The notes under the pieces were generated by a model. It saw nothing but the letters and a program-made list of their open reading frames with translations. It searched no databases and had not been told where the DNA came from. Below, one piece after another: positions 24,545 to 32,082 of a DNA stretch of 64,000 nt. The translations under genes and the position numbers were made by a program. Within the stretch, counting starts at the first letter, position 1, and each line of letters opens with the position of its first letter. The stretch comes from CAZCPB01 sp044223975 (GTDB lineage Bacteria > Planctomycetota > Phycisphaerae > Phycisphaerales > UBA1924): positions 186,001-250,000 of the forward strand of contig JBGALI010000002.1 in assembly GCA_044223975.1 (NCBI GenBank), written 5' to 3'.

Positions 24545-25768
24545 TCAGCAGCCGTAGAAGAACGCGAGGATAAACCCGTCGAAGTCGTCGCCGTTCACGA
24601 ACCCGTTGGCATCAAAGTCGGCGGCCGTGCGCCCCCAGTAGAACGCGTCGACGAAGTCGTCAAAGTCGGTGCCGTTCACGAACCCGTTCTGGTCGAAGTC
24701 GGCGTGGCACGGCAGCGGCATGGTCAGCCTCCCGACGCTGGTGATCACCACGCCGCACTGGTTGGTAGCCTGGCAGTAGTACGTGCCCGCATCGGCGTTG
24801 ACGATGTTGCGGATCGTGATCGAATCGCTGTTGGAATCGGGGATGGCCACGCCCTCGTGGAACCACTCGAACGTCACCGGCCCGGCGTCGCCGTTGTTGT
24901 CGACCGAGCAGTCAAAGTCCACGTCATCGCCGGGGAAGCCGACGGCGTCCACGGGCTGGACCGTGATGACCAGGCCCCCGTCGTCGCACGTGCTGGTCGA
25001 GAGCACCACGGCGTTCATGACCGTGCCCGCAAAGTCCCCGCGCACGTGCTGCCCGCCCAGCACGCGGTCCCGGTACACGTCGTAGTTGATCACCGCGCTG
25101 GCGATGCCGTCGCCGGCCTCGAGCTGGTCGTAGCGCAGACTCTGGCCCGCGTTCAGGAGCATGGGCGCGTTGTCGAGGTCTTCTGACCCCTGCACCAGCG
25201 GATCGTTGGTCATGAGGTCTTCCAACGTCACAGCGTACATCACGTTCGTGACGCTGCGCTGGATCCACATGCGCCGGTTGTAGGGATCCAGGTTGGTCAC
25301 CGTCTCGATCATCACCCGGTCGCCCTCGGGGCTCAGGCCCATCTCCGCCACGATCTGCGGCTGCAGCGGGTACGGGTTGGTCCCGGGGATCACCCCGTCA
25401 AGCTTCCACGCGAACTTGGGCGTCGGGTCGGCGTTGAAGTTCCGCAGGCTGACCCCGAAGTGCTCGATGGAGCCCGGGAGCGTGTGGTGCCGCGGGTTGG
25501 CGTACCGCACCACGGTGCCCGTGGCCGTGCCGTAGATCTCGGGCGCTCCGTAGTTGGGGTTGTGGTACGTGTGGTAGATGTCCTCGGGGTGCGGACCGTG
25601 GAGCTCGATCTCAAACTCGTCGCATTCGTCGTCGGTCTCGTTCGGAACATCAAAGTTCGACAGCGAGCCGTAAATGGTCTGCGCGTTCGCGCTGGGGGCG
25701 CAGGCCCACGCCAGCGCCGCGACGGCAGGGAGAGCACGCAGCCATGCAAAGCCGAGCATTCGGGGCAT
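24545..25768 (-). CDS. Secreted protein with Ig-like domain and GC dockerin
   Basis: A 407-residue exported protein; start at MPRMLGF with AGGAG upstream and a signal peptide ending ANA. The N-terminal 230 residues (QTIYGSLSNFDVPNETDDECDEFEIELHG, then HTYHNPNYGAPEIYG) form an uncharacterised domain, possibly beta-rich. An Ig-like domain follows (FPGDDVDFDCSVDNNG ... ADAGTYYCQATNQCG). The C-terminal GC dockerin has FDQNGFVNGTDFDDF and FDANGFVNGDDFDGF and ends FYGC. I do not recognise the first domain. Confidence 0.86.
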   Translation of the reverse strand: MPRMLGFAWLRALPAVAALAWACAPSANAQTIYGSLSNFDVPNETDDECDEFEIELHGPHPEDIYHTYHNPNYGAPEIYGTATGTVVRYANPRHHTLPGSIEHFGVSLRNFNADPTPKFAWKLDGVIPGTNPYPLQPQIVAEMGLSPEGDRVMIETVTNLDPYNRRMWIQRSVTNVMYAVTLEDLMTNDPLVQGSEDLDNAPMLLNAGQSLRYDQLEAGDGIASAVINYDVYRDRVLGGQHVRGDFAGTVMNAVVLSTSTCDDGGLVITVQPVDAVGFPGDDVDFDCSVDNNGDAGPVTFEWFHEGVAIPDSNSDSITIRNIVNADAGTYYCQATNQCGVVITSVGRLTMPLPCHADFDQNGFVNGTDFDDFVDAFYWGRTAADFDANGFVNGDDFDGFILAFFYGC

Positions 25769-26089
25769 TTCCAACTCCTGGTTCCGAGGCACGTTCACAC
25801 GGGGATGGTCCCGCGGCCTTTCGGTCGCACCACAGCACCACCCTGCCCGAAATCAATCGCCAATTCAGCACCGCTGGGTTGCCCCGCAATTTGTGGTTCG
25901 TCGATTCCGAAAAGGAATCACACCGAGCCGCGAACGGACATCCCAGAGCACCGGTCAGCAACCGTGCCGCGCGGCACGTACGGGCGATAGGAGACTAGAG
26001 AAACGCAACCCCGGATCCGATAGAGGATTCCGAGAGTTCGAGTGTTGCGGTGCGCGGTTTTCCCCGGCCATCCGTCGAAATGCCGGGGA
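25769..26089. other. Intergenic stretch with no gene recognised
   Basis: About 320 bases between the dockerin gene start and the end of the NarL-type regulator gene (both minus). It is less GC-rich in the middle than its neighbours and likely contains the dockerin gene promoter. An inverted repeat CCCCGGC / GCCGGGG lies around 26063-26089, just past the regulator stop, without a T-run. Confidence 0.4.
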
Positions 26090-26773
26090 TCACCCGGCGG
26101 CGGTCGTGCCGCCCTGGCCGGGCTCGTTCAACAGCCCGGTGTCCACGGCCAGACGCATCAGGTCCGCGCGGTCCTTGAGCCCGAGCTTCTGCATCAGCCG
26201 GGCCCGGTACGACTCGATGGTCTTCACGCTCAGCCCCACCCGATCGGCGATCTGCTGGTTGGTGTAGCCCTTGGCGACTTCGACGAGCACCTCGCGCTCG
26301 CGCTCGCTCAGCGACGAGATGGGCGTCGGGCGCTCAGCGCCCGGCGCCGAGGGCTCGAAGACGCTCCGCATGGGCCCGTTGCTCTGGATATCCACGAACA
26401 CGCGCCCACGCGCCACCGCGCGGATCGCGCTGATCAGCTCCGTGTCCGCCGCGCTCTTCACCACGTACCCCGACGCCCCCATCGCCATCGCGCTGCGCAC
26501 GTACGCGGGATCGTCGTGCATCGTGAGGACCAGGATCTTTGCGCCCGGCGCCGCGTCCCGCAGCCGCTGCACCCCCGCCACCCCCGCGCCGCCCGGCATC
26601 GAGAGGTCCAGCGTGATCACGTCCGGCTCAACCTTCGGGGCCAGTTGGATGGCGTCCTGCAGCGTGCCGGCCTCCCCCACCACCTCCAGGTCCGCCTGGC
26701 TCCCGATCAGCAGCTTGATGCCGCTCCGCAGCATGGCGTGGTCGTCGACGATGAGGATTCGCGTGCGGCTCAT
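26090..26773 (-). CDS. NarL/LuxR-type response regulator
   Basis: A 227-residue response regulator. The receiver domain has the acidic pair in ILIVDDHAML (Asp10-11) and phospho-acceptor Asp56 in VITLDLSMPGG. A linker leads to a C-terminal LuxR helix-turn-helix (SLSEREREVLVEVAKGYTNQ, then IADRVGLSVKTIESYRARLM), which binds DNA as a dimer. The ATG overlaps the kinase stop by four bases, so it is coupled to the HisKA_3 kinase at 26770-27657. Targets could include the flanking dockerin genes, but no site is identified. Confidence 0.95.
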   Translation of the reverse strand: MSRTRILIVDDHAMLRSGIKLLIGSQADLEVVGEAGTLQDAIQLAPKVEPDVITLDLSMPGGAGVAGVQRLRDAAPGAKILVLTMHDDPAYVRSAMAMGASGYVVKSAADTELISAIRAVARGRVFVDIQSNGPMRSVFEPSAPGAERPTPISSLSEREREVLVEVAKGYTNQQIADRVGLSVKTIESYRARLMQKLGLKDRADLMRLAVDTGLLNEPGQGGTTAAG

Positions 26774-27657
26774 GATGGTGCGGGCACCAAGGGGATGCTG
26801 GCGTGGATCGTAGTGCCGTGCCCGGGGGACGACCGCACCTCCCACCGCCCGTCCAGCAGTTCGACCCGCTCGCGCATCCCGTGCAGCCCGAACGACGACC
26901 CCACCTTCTCGCTCAGCTCAAACCCTCGCCCATCGTCCGACACCGTCAGGCTCACGCCGTACGGCCCGCGGCTGAGCAGCACGCGGACCGACCGCGGGGC
27001 GCCGTGGCGCACGGCGTTAGTCAGCGACTCCTGCAGCACGCGGAACACGCACATCTCAACCTGCGGCGAGAATCGCTCCCCGGGCACCAGTTCCATCGTC
27101 AGCTCGACCGCCACGCCGCCGGGCGAGCGGAACTCCTCGCAGATCCGCTCGACCGCGGGGCTGAGGCCCAGATCCTCCAGCACCGTCGGACGCAGCCCCC
27201 GCGCGATGCGGCGTACTTTGTCGAGGCTTGCCGCGGCAGCCTCGCTCGCGCCCCGCGCCCGCTCCCGCGCCTGCGCCAGGTCCGGCGCCTCTTCGACGGT
27301 GCGCAGCCCGATCAGGATCGCCGTCAGGTGCTGGCCCAGCTCGTCGTGCAGGTCGTGCGCCAGCCGCGCCCGCTCCTGCTCCTGGTCGTCGAACAACTGC
27401 CCCAGAAGCTGGCCGCGCGAAGCGGACAGTTGCTGCAGCGGCCGCGCCACCACCAGCCACAGCGCCGGCGCCAGCACCACCGTCAGCAGCACCGAGTCGA
27501 TCAGCGCCTCGCGCCCCGCGCCGCGCAGCACGTCGGGTAGCAACGGCAGCAGCAGCATGACCGCGTACTCGACCACCAGCACCATGACCAGGACGATCGC
27601 GAAGATCCGCAGGGGCCGACCGGAGGGCTTCCGCAGCCTGGTGGAGAGCTGGTTCAT
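26770..27657 (-). CDS. NarX/UhpB-type membrane histidine kinase
   Basis: A 295-residue kinase of the HisKA_3 class. Two hydrophobic segments (about residues 17-41 and 51-70) form the membrane anchor. The dimerisation helix ERARLAHDLHDELGQHLTAIL carries the probable phospho-acceptor His104. The HATPase part shows FRVLQESLTNAVRHGAPRSV (N box) and VSDDGRGFE (G1), then GLHGMRERVELLDG. There is no separate sensor domain, so the signal may be membrane-linked. The start at 27657 gives the compact membrane anchor. Partner: the LuxR-type regulator overlapping its 3' end. Confidence 0.94.
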   Translation of the reverse strand: MNQLSTRLRKPSGRPLRIFAIVLVMVLVVEYAVMLLLPLLPDVLRGAGREALIDSVLLTVVLAPALWLVVARPLQQLSASRGQLLGQLFDDQEQERARLAHDLHDELGQHLTAILIGLRTVEEAPDLAQARERARGASEAAAASLDKVRRIARGLRPTVLEDLGLSPAVERICEEFRSPGGVAVELTMELVPGERFSPQVEMCVFRVLQESLTNAVRHGAPRSVRVLLSRGPYGVSLTVSDDGRGFELSEKVGSSFGLHGMRERVELLDGRWEVRSSPGHGTTIHASIPLVPAPS

Positions 27658-27738
27658 CCGCGCATTATCGCCCGGGCCCGGGCCACCGACCAACCGGACG
27701 CGGAATCTCGTCGCGGCGTAGCGGTGGCAGCGCGGCTC

Positions 27739-27762
27739 CCGGGGACTCTCTCCGTTCCCCGG
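27739..27762 (-). terminator. Hairpin after the InlB-like dockerin gene
   Basis: CCGGGGA (27739-27745) pairs with TCCCCGG (27756-27762) across a 10-base loop, 18 bases after the stop at 27780. A T-rich tract is lacking. Confidence 0.45.
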
Positions 27763-27779
27763 AAGCCTCCGCCACTCTC

Positions 27780-29879
27780 TCAGCACCCGACGATGAACGC
27801 GTACGTGAACGCGTCGAAGTCGTCCCCGTTGGTGAACCCGTTGCGGTCAAAGTCAGCCGCCGGGGTTCCCCAATAGAACTCCCACACGAACGCGTCGAAG
27901 TCCTCGCCGTTCACGAAGCCGTTGCAGTCAAAGTCCGCCGGGCACACCAGCAGCTGCGCCACGTCGCTGGTCACGCTGCTGCACGGGTTGCTCACCACGC
28001 ACCGGTAGTGCACCGCGTGCTCGGTGGAAAGCCGCAGCCCGTTGCCCGAGTCGGCGATGATGCTCATCAGCTCGGTGGTCGCGCCGTACACCACGGCCCC
28101 CACCCCCGGCCCGCCCCCGTCCCACGCGCCCGTCGGACCGTCGGCAAGGTCCACGTAGACCCCCGACCCCGCCGCCGTCTCGCGCTGCCACTGATAGTGC
28201 GGCGTGCCGATCCCTGCCGCGCCGACGCTGAACGAGGCGCCCCCGTCCGGGCACGTCCCCGTGTCGTACGGCTGCGTCGTCAGACTCACCGGCGCGCACA
28301 GCGTCGTCACCGTCAGGTTGTCGGCCAGGAAGATCACGCCGTAGTCCTGGCACGTCGGCGGGCGCGCGTCGTAGTGCACCACCGCCTGGTTGAACCCCCC
28401 CGGCACCGTGATGCTCAGCGTGCCCGTGGGCCACGTGCCCGGCACGGGCGCCGTGGTGGTCGCCGTCCCCACCTGCACGCCGTCCATGAACGCCGTGACG
28501 CGCATCCGCGCCGAGTCGTCGCACCCCAGCTCCTGCGACGAGTACATGATCGAGAAGAACGTCAGCGGCTCGGAGAAGTCGGCCACCAGGTCGGCCGGGA
28601 AGACGCTGTTGGGATAGACGCAATTGCCCTCGAAGCCCGCGGGCGTGAAGCCCATCGCGTTGGCGTGCTGGATCGAGAAGCCCGAGCCGGTCGCCGTGAA
28701 GTACGCCCCCAGCCCGTCGGAGATCAGGCTGATCGGCAGCGACGTGTACGCCGGCGCATCGTCGAACGTGAACGTCGTCGAGAGCGGCGCGTGCACGAAC
28801 TCGGCGGTGAGCACCAGGTCCGAGTCCGCCGCGAACGTGTACACCGGCGACGAGCTCATGGGCAGGCCGAAGTACGTCCACCCCGCGAACTCAAACCCGG
28901 GGTTCGCGGCAGCCGTGACCGTCACGCTCGCGCCCAGGTTGAACGTGCCGCCGCCCGTGGCTGTCCCGCCGTAGCTCGGCAGGGCGTTGGTCGTGATCGT
29001 GTACGCCGGAACGAAATTCGCCACCAGCGTCCGGTTCTGCGTGACCGTGAACGAGTACACGCGGTTGGTGCTCACCTGCGTGCCGTTCTCGGTCCACTTG
29101 AAGAAGCCGAACCCGGCGTTCGCGGTTGCCGTGAGCGTCGCCGTGGACCCGCTCGGGTAGGACCCCGCGCCCATGATCGACCCCGCCCCCGCGGGCGACT
29201 CGCTGGCGTTGATGGTGAACGAAGCGCCCGCGGCCTTCATGAGCGTGAAGGCGCAGTCGCCCGACCGCGAGCTGAAATACCCGCCCGTGCCGCCGATCCG
29301 GTGGAAGTGCGAGCCGTCGCCGCCCGTCCCCTTGGCGATGCTCCAGTCGGGCCGCCAGCCCGCGGGCGTCATGCCCTGGTACGCCTCGATTTGAACCCAG
29401 TACTTCGTGCCGGCCACCGCCTGGAACGCCGAGGGCAGCGTGAGGTGGTAGTCGAACATCGCAAACCCGCCCGCCACACCCGCCGGCGTCTCGCCCGCGT
29501 TGTTGTTGGTGTGGTACTTCACCAGCGGCGGGTGCGTCACGTCGGGCTCGAAGCCGCCGGCGATCGACGCATAGATCGAGACCGTGAAGTCGTACACCGG
29601 CGACTGGCCCGTGCCCGACGGAAAATTCCCGTACGTGCCGCGCCAGCGCACCTCCGTGATCGCCGTGCCCGACGCCAGCGTGAACGCGTCCCACACGTAC
29701 TCATCATCATCAAACCCGTCGGGAGCCCACCACGCCGACTTGTACTGCCCGCCCGCCGGGTCAGGCGCCTGCGAGTACGCCACGTCGGCGCGGGCCGCCG
29801 GCGCCCACGCCGACAGCAGCGGCAGGATCACCAGCATCACCAGCGACGCGACCGCACCGAACTTAAAAGTGTTCTTCAT
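27780..29879 (-). CDS. Secreted protein with InlB-like repeats and GC dockerin
   Basis: A 699-residue exported protein with a signal peptide ending ARA. An N-terminal domain of about 180 residues (YKSAWWAPDGFDDDEYVWDAF ...) may be a beta sandwich. Two or three bacterial repeats of the InlB B type follow (GFGFFKWTENGTQVSTNRVY, GFEFAGWTYFGLPMSSSPVY). Next comes a jelly-roll-like domain (FTFDDAPAYTSLPISLIS ... GFNQAVVHYDARP), an Ig-like segment with Cys (SFSVGAAGIGTPHYQWQRE ... YRCVVSNPC) and the GC dockerin (FDCNGFVNGEDFDAF, FDRNGFTNGDDFDAF, ending IVGC). A multi-domain surface or adhesion protein is likely; no enzyme motif is seen. Confidence 0.87.
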   Translation of the reverse strand: MKNTFKFGAVASLVMLVILPLLSAWAPAARADVAYSQAPDPAGGQYKSAWWAPDGFDDDEYVWDAFTLASGTAITEVRWRGTYGNFPSGTGQSPVYDFTVSIYASIAGGFEPDVTHPPLVKYHTNNNAGETPAGVAGGFAMFDYHLTLPSAFQAVAGTKYWVQIEAYQGMTPAGWRPDWSIAKGTGGDGSHFHRIGGTGGYFSSRSGDCAFTLMKAAGASFTINASESPAGAGSIMGAGSYPSGSTATLTATANAGFGFFKWTENGTQVSTNRVYSFTVTQNRTLVANFVPAYTITTNALPSYGGTATGGGTFNLGASVTVTAAANPGFEFAGWTYFGLPMSSSPVYTFAADSDLVLTAEFVHAPLSTTFTFDDAPAYTSLPISLISDGLGAYFTATGSGFSIQHANAMGFTPAGFEGNCVYPNSVFPADLVADFSEPLTFFSIMYSSQELGCDDSARMRVTAFMDGVQVGTATTTAPVPGTWPTGTLSITVPGGFNQAVVHYDARPPTCQDYGVIFLADNLTVTTLCAPVSLTTQPYDTGTCPDGGASFSVGAAGIGTPHYQWQRETAAGSGVYVDLADGPTGAWDGGGPGVGAVVYGATTELMSIIADSGNGLRLSTEHAVHYRCVVSNPCSSVTSDVAQLLVCPADFDCNGFVNGEDFDAFVWEFYWGTPAADFDRNGFTNGDDFDAFTYAFIVGC

Positions 29880-30212
29880 CGCAAGCCCTCAGCAGCAGGA
29901 TCCCCGGATTCAGGAGCATCACGTCCGCAATCACGATACACCAGGATTTGCAGGGAGTTCTGTCCGCGCCCAAGTTTTCTGCGATTACGCGAGGCGCACC
30001 CGCACCCCTGCGCGGGAAACCCTCGCACCGCACACATCGCGTCGTGCAATCCCCGGCACGGCGCGCGCAGTGATGCGCGTTCCCGGTGCTTCGAATCCCC
30101 GCCGCGAGGCTGGCCATCGAGCCGGCTGCCGCGCAATCAGGACCGCCGTCACAGGATCCGCGCGCTCATGCTTGAAGACTCAAGCCGCTGGTCGGCACCC
30201 AGCCCGCCCCGC
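29880..30212. other. Intergenic stretch with no gene recognised
   Basis: About 333 bases between two minus-strand genes. No coding region, RNA gene or clear promoter was identified. A TTCGAATCC string near 30091 resembles a tRNA T-loop but lacks a pairing stem. Confidence 0.4.
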
Positions 30213-31787
30213 CTACACGTTGATCGCCCGACCCTCGCTCGCCAGCGCCGCCTCGTGCACGCCCTCGTGCATCGTCGGGTGCGCGTGCATGGTGCAGATC
30301 AGCTCTTCGCTCGTCGCTTCAAGCCGCCGCGCCAGGCCCAGCTCGCCGATGAGCTCCGTCGCCTGGTCGCCCATGATGTGCGCGCCCAATATCTCGCCCC
30401 GCGGCAGGCCCCGGATGATCTTCACGAAGCCGTCGGTCTGGCGTGCCGCGATCGCCTTGCCCAGCGCGCTGAACGGCACGCTCCCGACCTGGTAGTCCTT
30501 CCCCTTCTCCTTGCCCATCGCCTTGAGCTCGCGCTCGGTGTACCCCACGCTCGCGACCTGCGGGTGGCAGTACGTGCAGCCCGGGATCGTCGAGTAATCG
30601 TTGCCGATCGGCTCGTGCCCCAGCTTCTTGTCGCGCCACGCGATCCGCTCCACGCACAGGATCGCCTCCTCGCTCGCCACATGCGCCAGCCACGGCGGGC
30701 CGATCACGTCGCCGATCGCGTAGATCCCCGGCAGGTTCGTCTTGTAGTCGCAGTTCTGCTGCTCCTTCTTCGACGCGTCGTAGTCCGTCTTGATGTGGTC
30801 CCGCACCACCTCAAGCCCCAGAGTCGCTTCAAACAGCCCGTCGAACCGCCCCTTCACGCCCACCGCCAGCAGCACCTTCTCCGCCTCGATCACTTCCTTC
30901 TTGCTCTCGTCGGCCTTGCCCTTGCCGTCGGGCCCGACGACCCAGGGCGCCACGGTGACCTTCACGCCGCCCCCTTGAGAGTTGGCCGTCTTCTCGACGT
31001 TCGTCGTGGTCGTGCTGGTGCGGATCTCCATCCCGTGCTTCTTGTACAGCCGCTCCAGCGCCACCGAGATGTCGTCGTCCTCGACGGGCAGGATGCGCGG
31101 CATCATTTCTACCACCGTGACCTTGGTCCCGAACGTGTGGTAGAAGTACGCAAACTCCATCCCGATCGCACCCGCCCCGATCACCACCATGCTCTTGGGC
31201 ATGCTCTTGGAGTTCATCGCCTCGCGGGCGCCGATGATCTTGTCCCCGTCAAACTTTGCGAACGGCAGCTCCCGCGCCACCGACCCCGTCGCCACGATCA
31301 CGTGCGTCGCCGTGATCACCTCGCGCGGCGCCTTGGACGTGTTCTCGCACGGGGCGCTCGTCAGCTCGTCCTGCACCTTGCAGTCGTATACCTCGATGCG
31401 GCAGGGCGACGCGCCCTTCTTGGCCGCCACGATCTTGGCGTTCCCCACCACGTGCTCGACCTTGTTCTTCTTGAGCAGGAACCCCACGCCGTTGTTGAGC
31501 TTCTTGGCCACCTCGCGCGAACGCCCGATCGTCTTGGTCCAGTCGACCGACAGCTCCCCCGAGAGCTTCAGCCCCCAGTCCGCCGCGCTGGTGTGCACCT
31601 TCTCGTACAGCTCCGCGTTGGCGAGCAGCGCCTTGGTCGGGATGCACCCCCAGTTCAGGCACACGCCCCCGAGCTTGTCGCGCTCGATGCACGCCACCTT
31701 GTACCCCAGCTGCGCGGCACGGATCGCCCCCACATACCCGCCCGGCCCGGACCCGATGATGACGATGTCGAAATGGCGCTCGGCCAT
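30213..31787 (-). CDS. lpdA: Dihydrolipoyl dehydrogenase (E3)
   Basis: A 524-residue flavoprotein disulfide reductase that reoxidises dihydrolipoamide in 2-oxoacid dehydrogenase and glycine cleavage complexes. Seen: the FAD-binding IIGSGPGGYVGAIRAAQLG at the N-terminus; the redox pair in GGVCLNWGCIPTK; the NAD-binding VVIGAGAIGMEFAYFYHTFG; the second FAD site IYAIGDVIGPPWLAHVASEE; and the catalytic His-Glu of HAHPTMHEGVHEAAL. It is longer than the usual 465-475 because of inserts near residues 125-150 and 270-310. AAGGAA precedes the ATG. No other complex subunit is nearby. Confidence 0.96.
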   Translation of the reverse strand: MAERHFDIVIIGSGPGGYVGAIRAAQLGYKVACIERDKLGGVCLNWGCIPTKALLANAELYEKVHTSAADWGLKLSGELSVDWTKTIGRSREVAKKLNNGVGFLLKKNKVEHVVGNAKIVAAKKGASPCRIEVYDCKVQDELTSAPCENTSKAPREVITATHVIVATGSVARELPFAKFDGDKIIGAREAMNSKSMPKSMVVIGAGAIGMEFAYFYHTFGTKVTVVEMMPRILPVEDDDISVALERLYKKHGMEIRTSTTTTNVEKTANSQGGGVKVTVAPWVVGPDGKGKADESKKEVIEAEKVLLAVGVKGRFDGLFEATLGLEVVRDHIKTDYDASKKEQQNCDYKTNLPGIYAIGDVIGPPWLAHVASEEAILCVERIAWRDKKLGHEPIGNDYSTIPGCTYCHPQVASVGYTERELKAMGKEKGKDYQVGSVPFSALGKAIAARQTDGFVKIIRGLPRGEILGAHIMGDQATELIGELGLARRLEATSEELICTMHAHPTMHEGVHEAALASEGRAINV

Positions 31788-31903
31788 GATGGTTCCTTTC
31801 GGTTGGAGGGCACTATATGGGCGTGGATCGCGGCCGGGGAAGAGGCCGCACAAGCCCCCTCGCAGACCCGCACCAACGGAGCCCGACACGCAGGGCTGGC
31901 CTG

Positions 31904-31995
31904 ACTACGAGCCCGACCCCACTACGAGCCCGACGCGCAAGCGAGGGAATGGACGGGACTCCTCTCCACCAACCCCGACGCGCAAGCGCGGGCAC
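31904..31995. repeat. Short repeats with the motif CCCGACGCGCAAGCG
   Basis: The 15-base unit CCCGACGCGCAAGCG occurs at 31929-31943 and 31974-31988. A unit ACTACGAGCCCGAC occurs at about 31904 and 31921. They lie between divergent genes. Similar GACGCGCAAGCGAGGG strings are, from general knowledge, very frequent in planctomycete genomes. No transposase is adjacent here. Confidence 0.65.
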
Positions 31996-32035
31996 GGGAC
32001 GGGATGACGACCCGCCCCGCGGACCCGAAATCACC

Positions 32036-32064
32036 TCGACCCTTGTCCTACGAACCGGTATTCT
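32036..32064 (+). promoter_or_regulatory. Weak candidate sigma-70 promoter of the propeller dockerin gene
   Basis: TCGACC (32036-32041) and TATTCT (32059-32064) are separated by 17 bases and end 18 bases before the GTG start. Each matches the consensus at four of six positions. Confidence 0.3.
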
Positions 32065-32082
32065 GAGACGCGAAGGGGGCCC

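Noticed and set aside
30085..30105. TTCGAATCC string resembling a tRNA T-loop
   Set aside because: The flanking bases do not form the 5-bp T stem and no acceptor or anticodon arm can be drawn on either strand.
28008..31904. Very long plus-strand open frame (over 1200 codons)
   Set aside because: It is His/Arg-rich throughout and lies antisense to an exported dockerin protein and dihydrolipoyl dehydrogenase; it is a GC-driven artefact.
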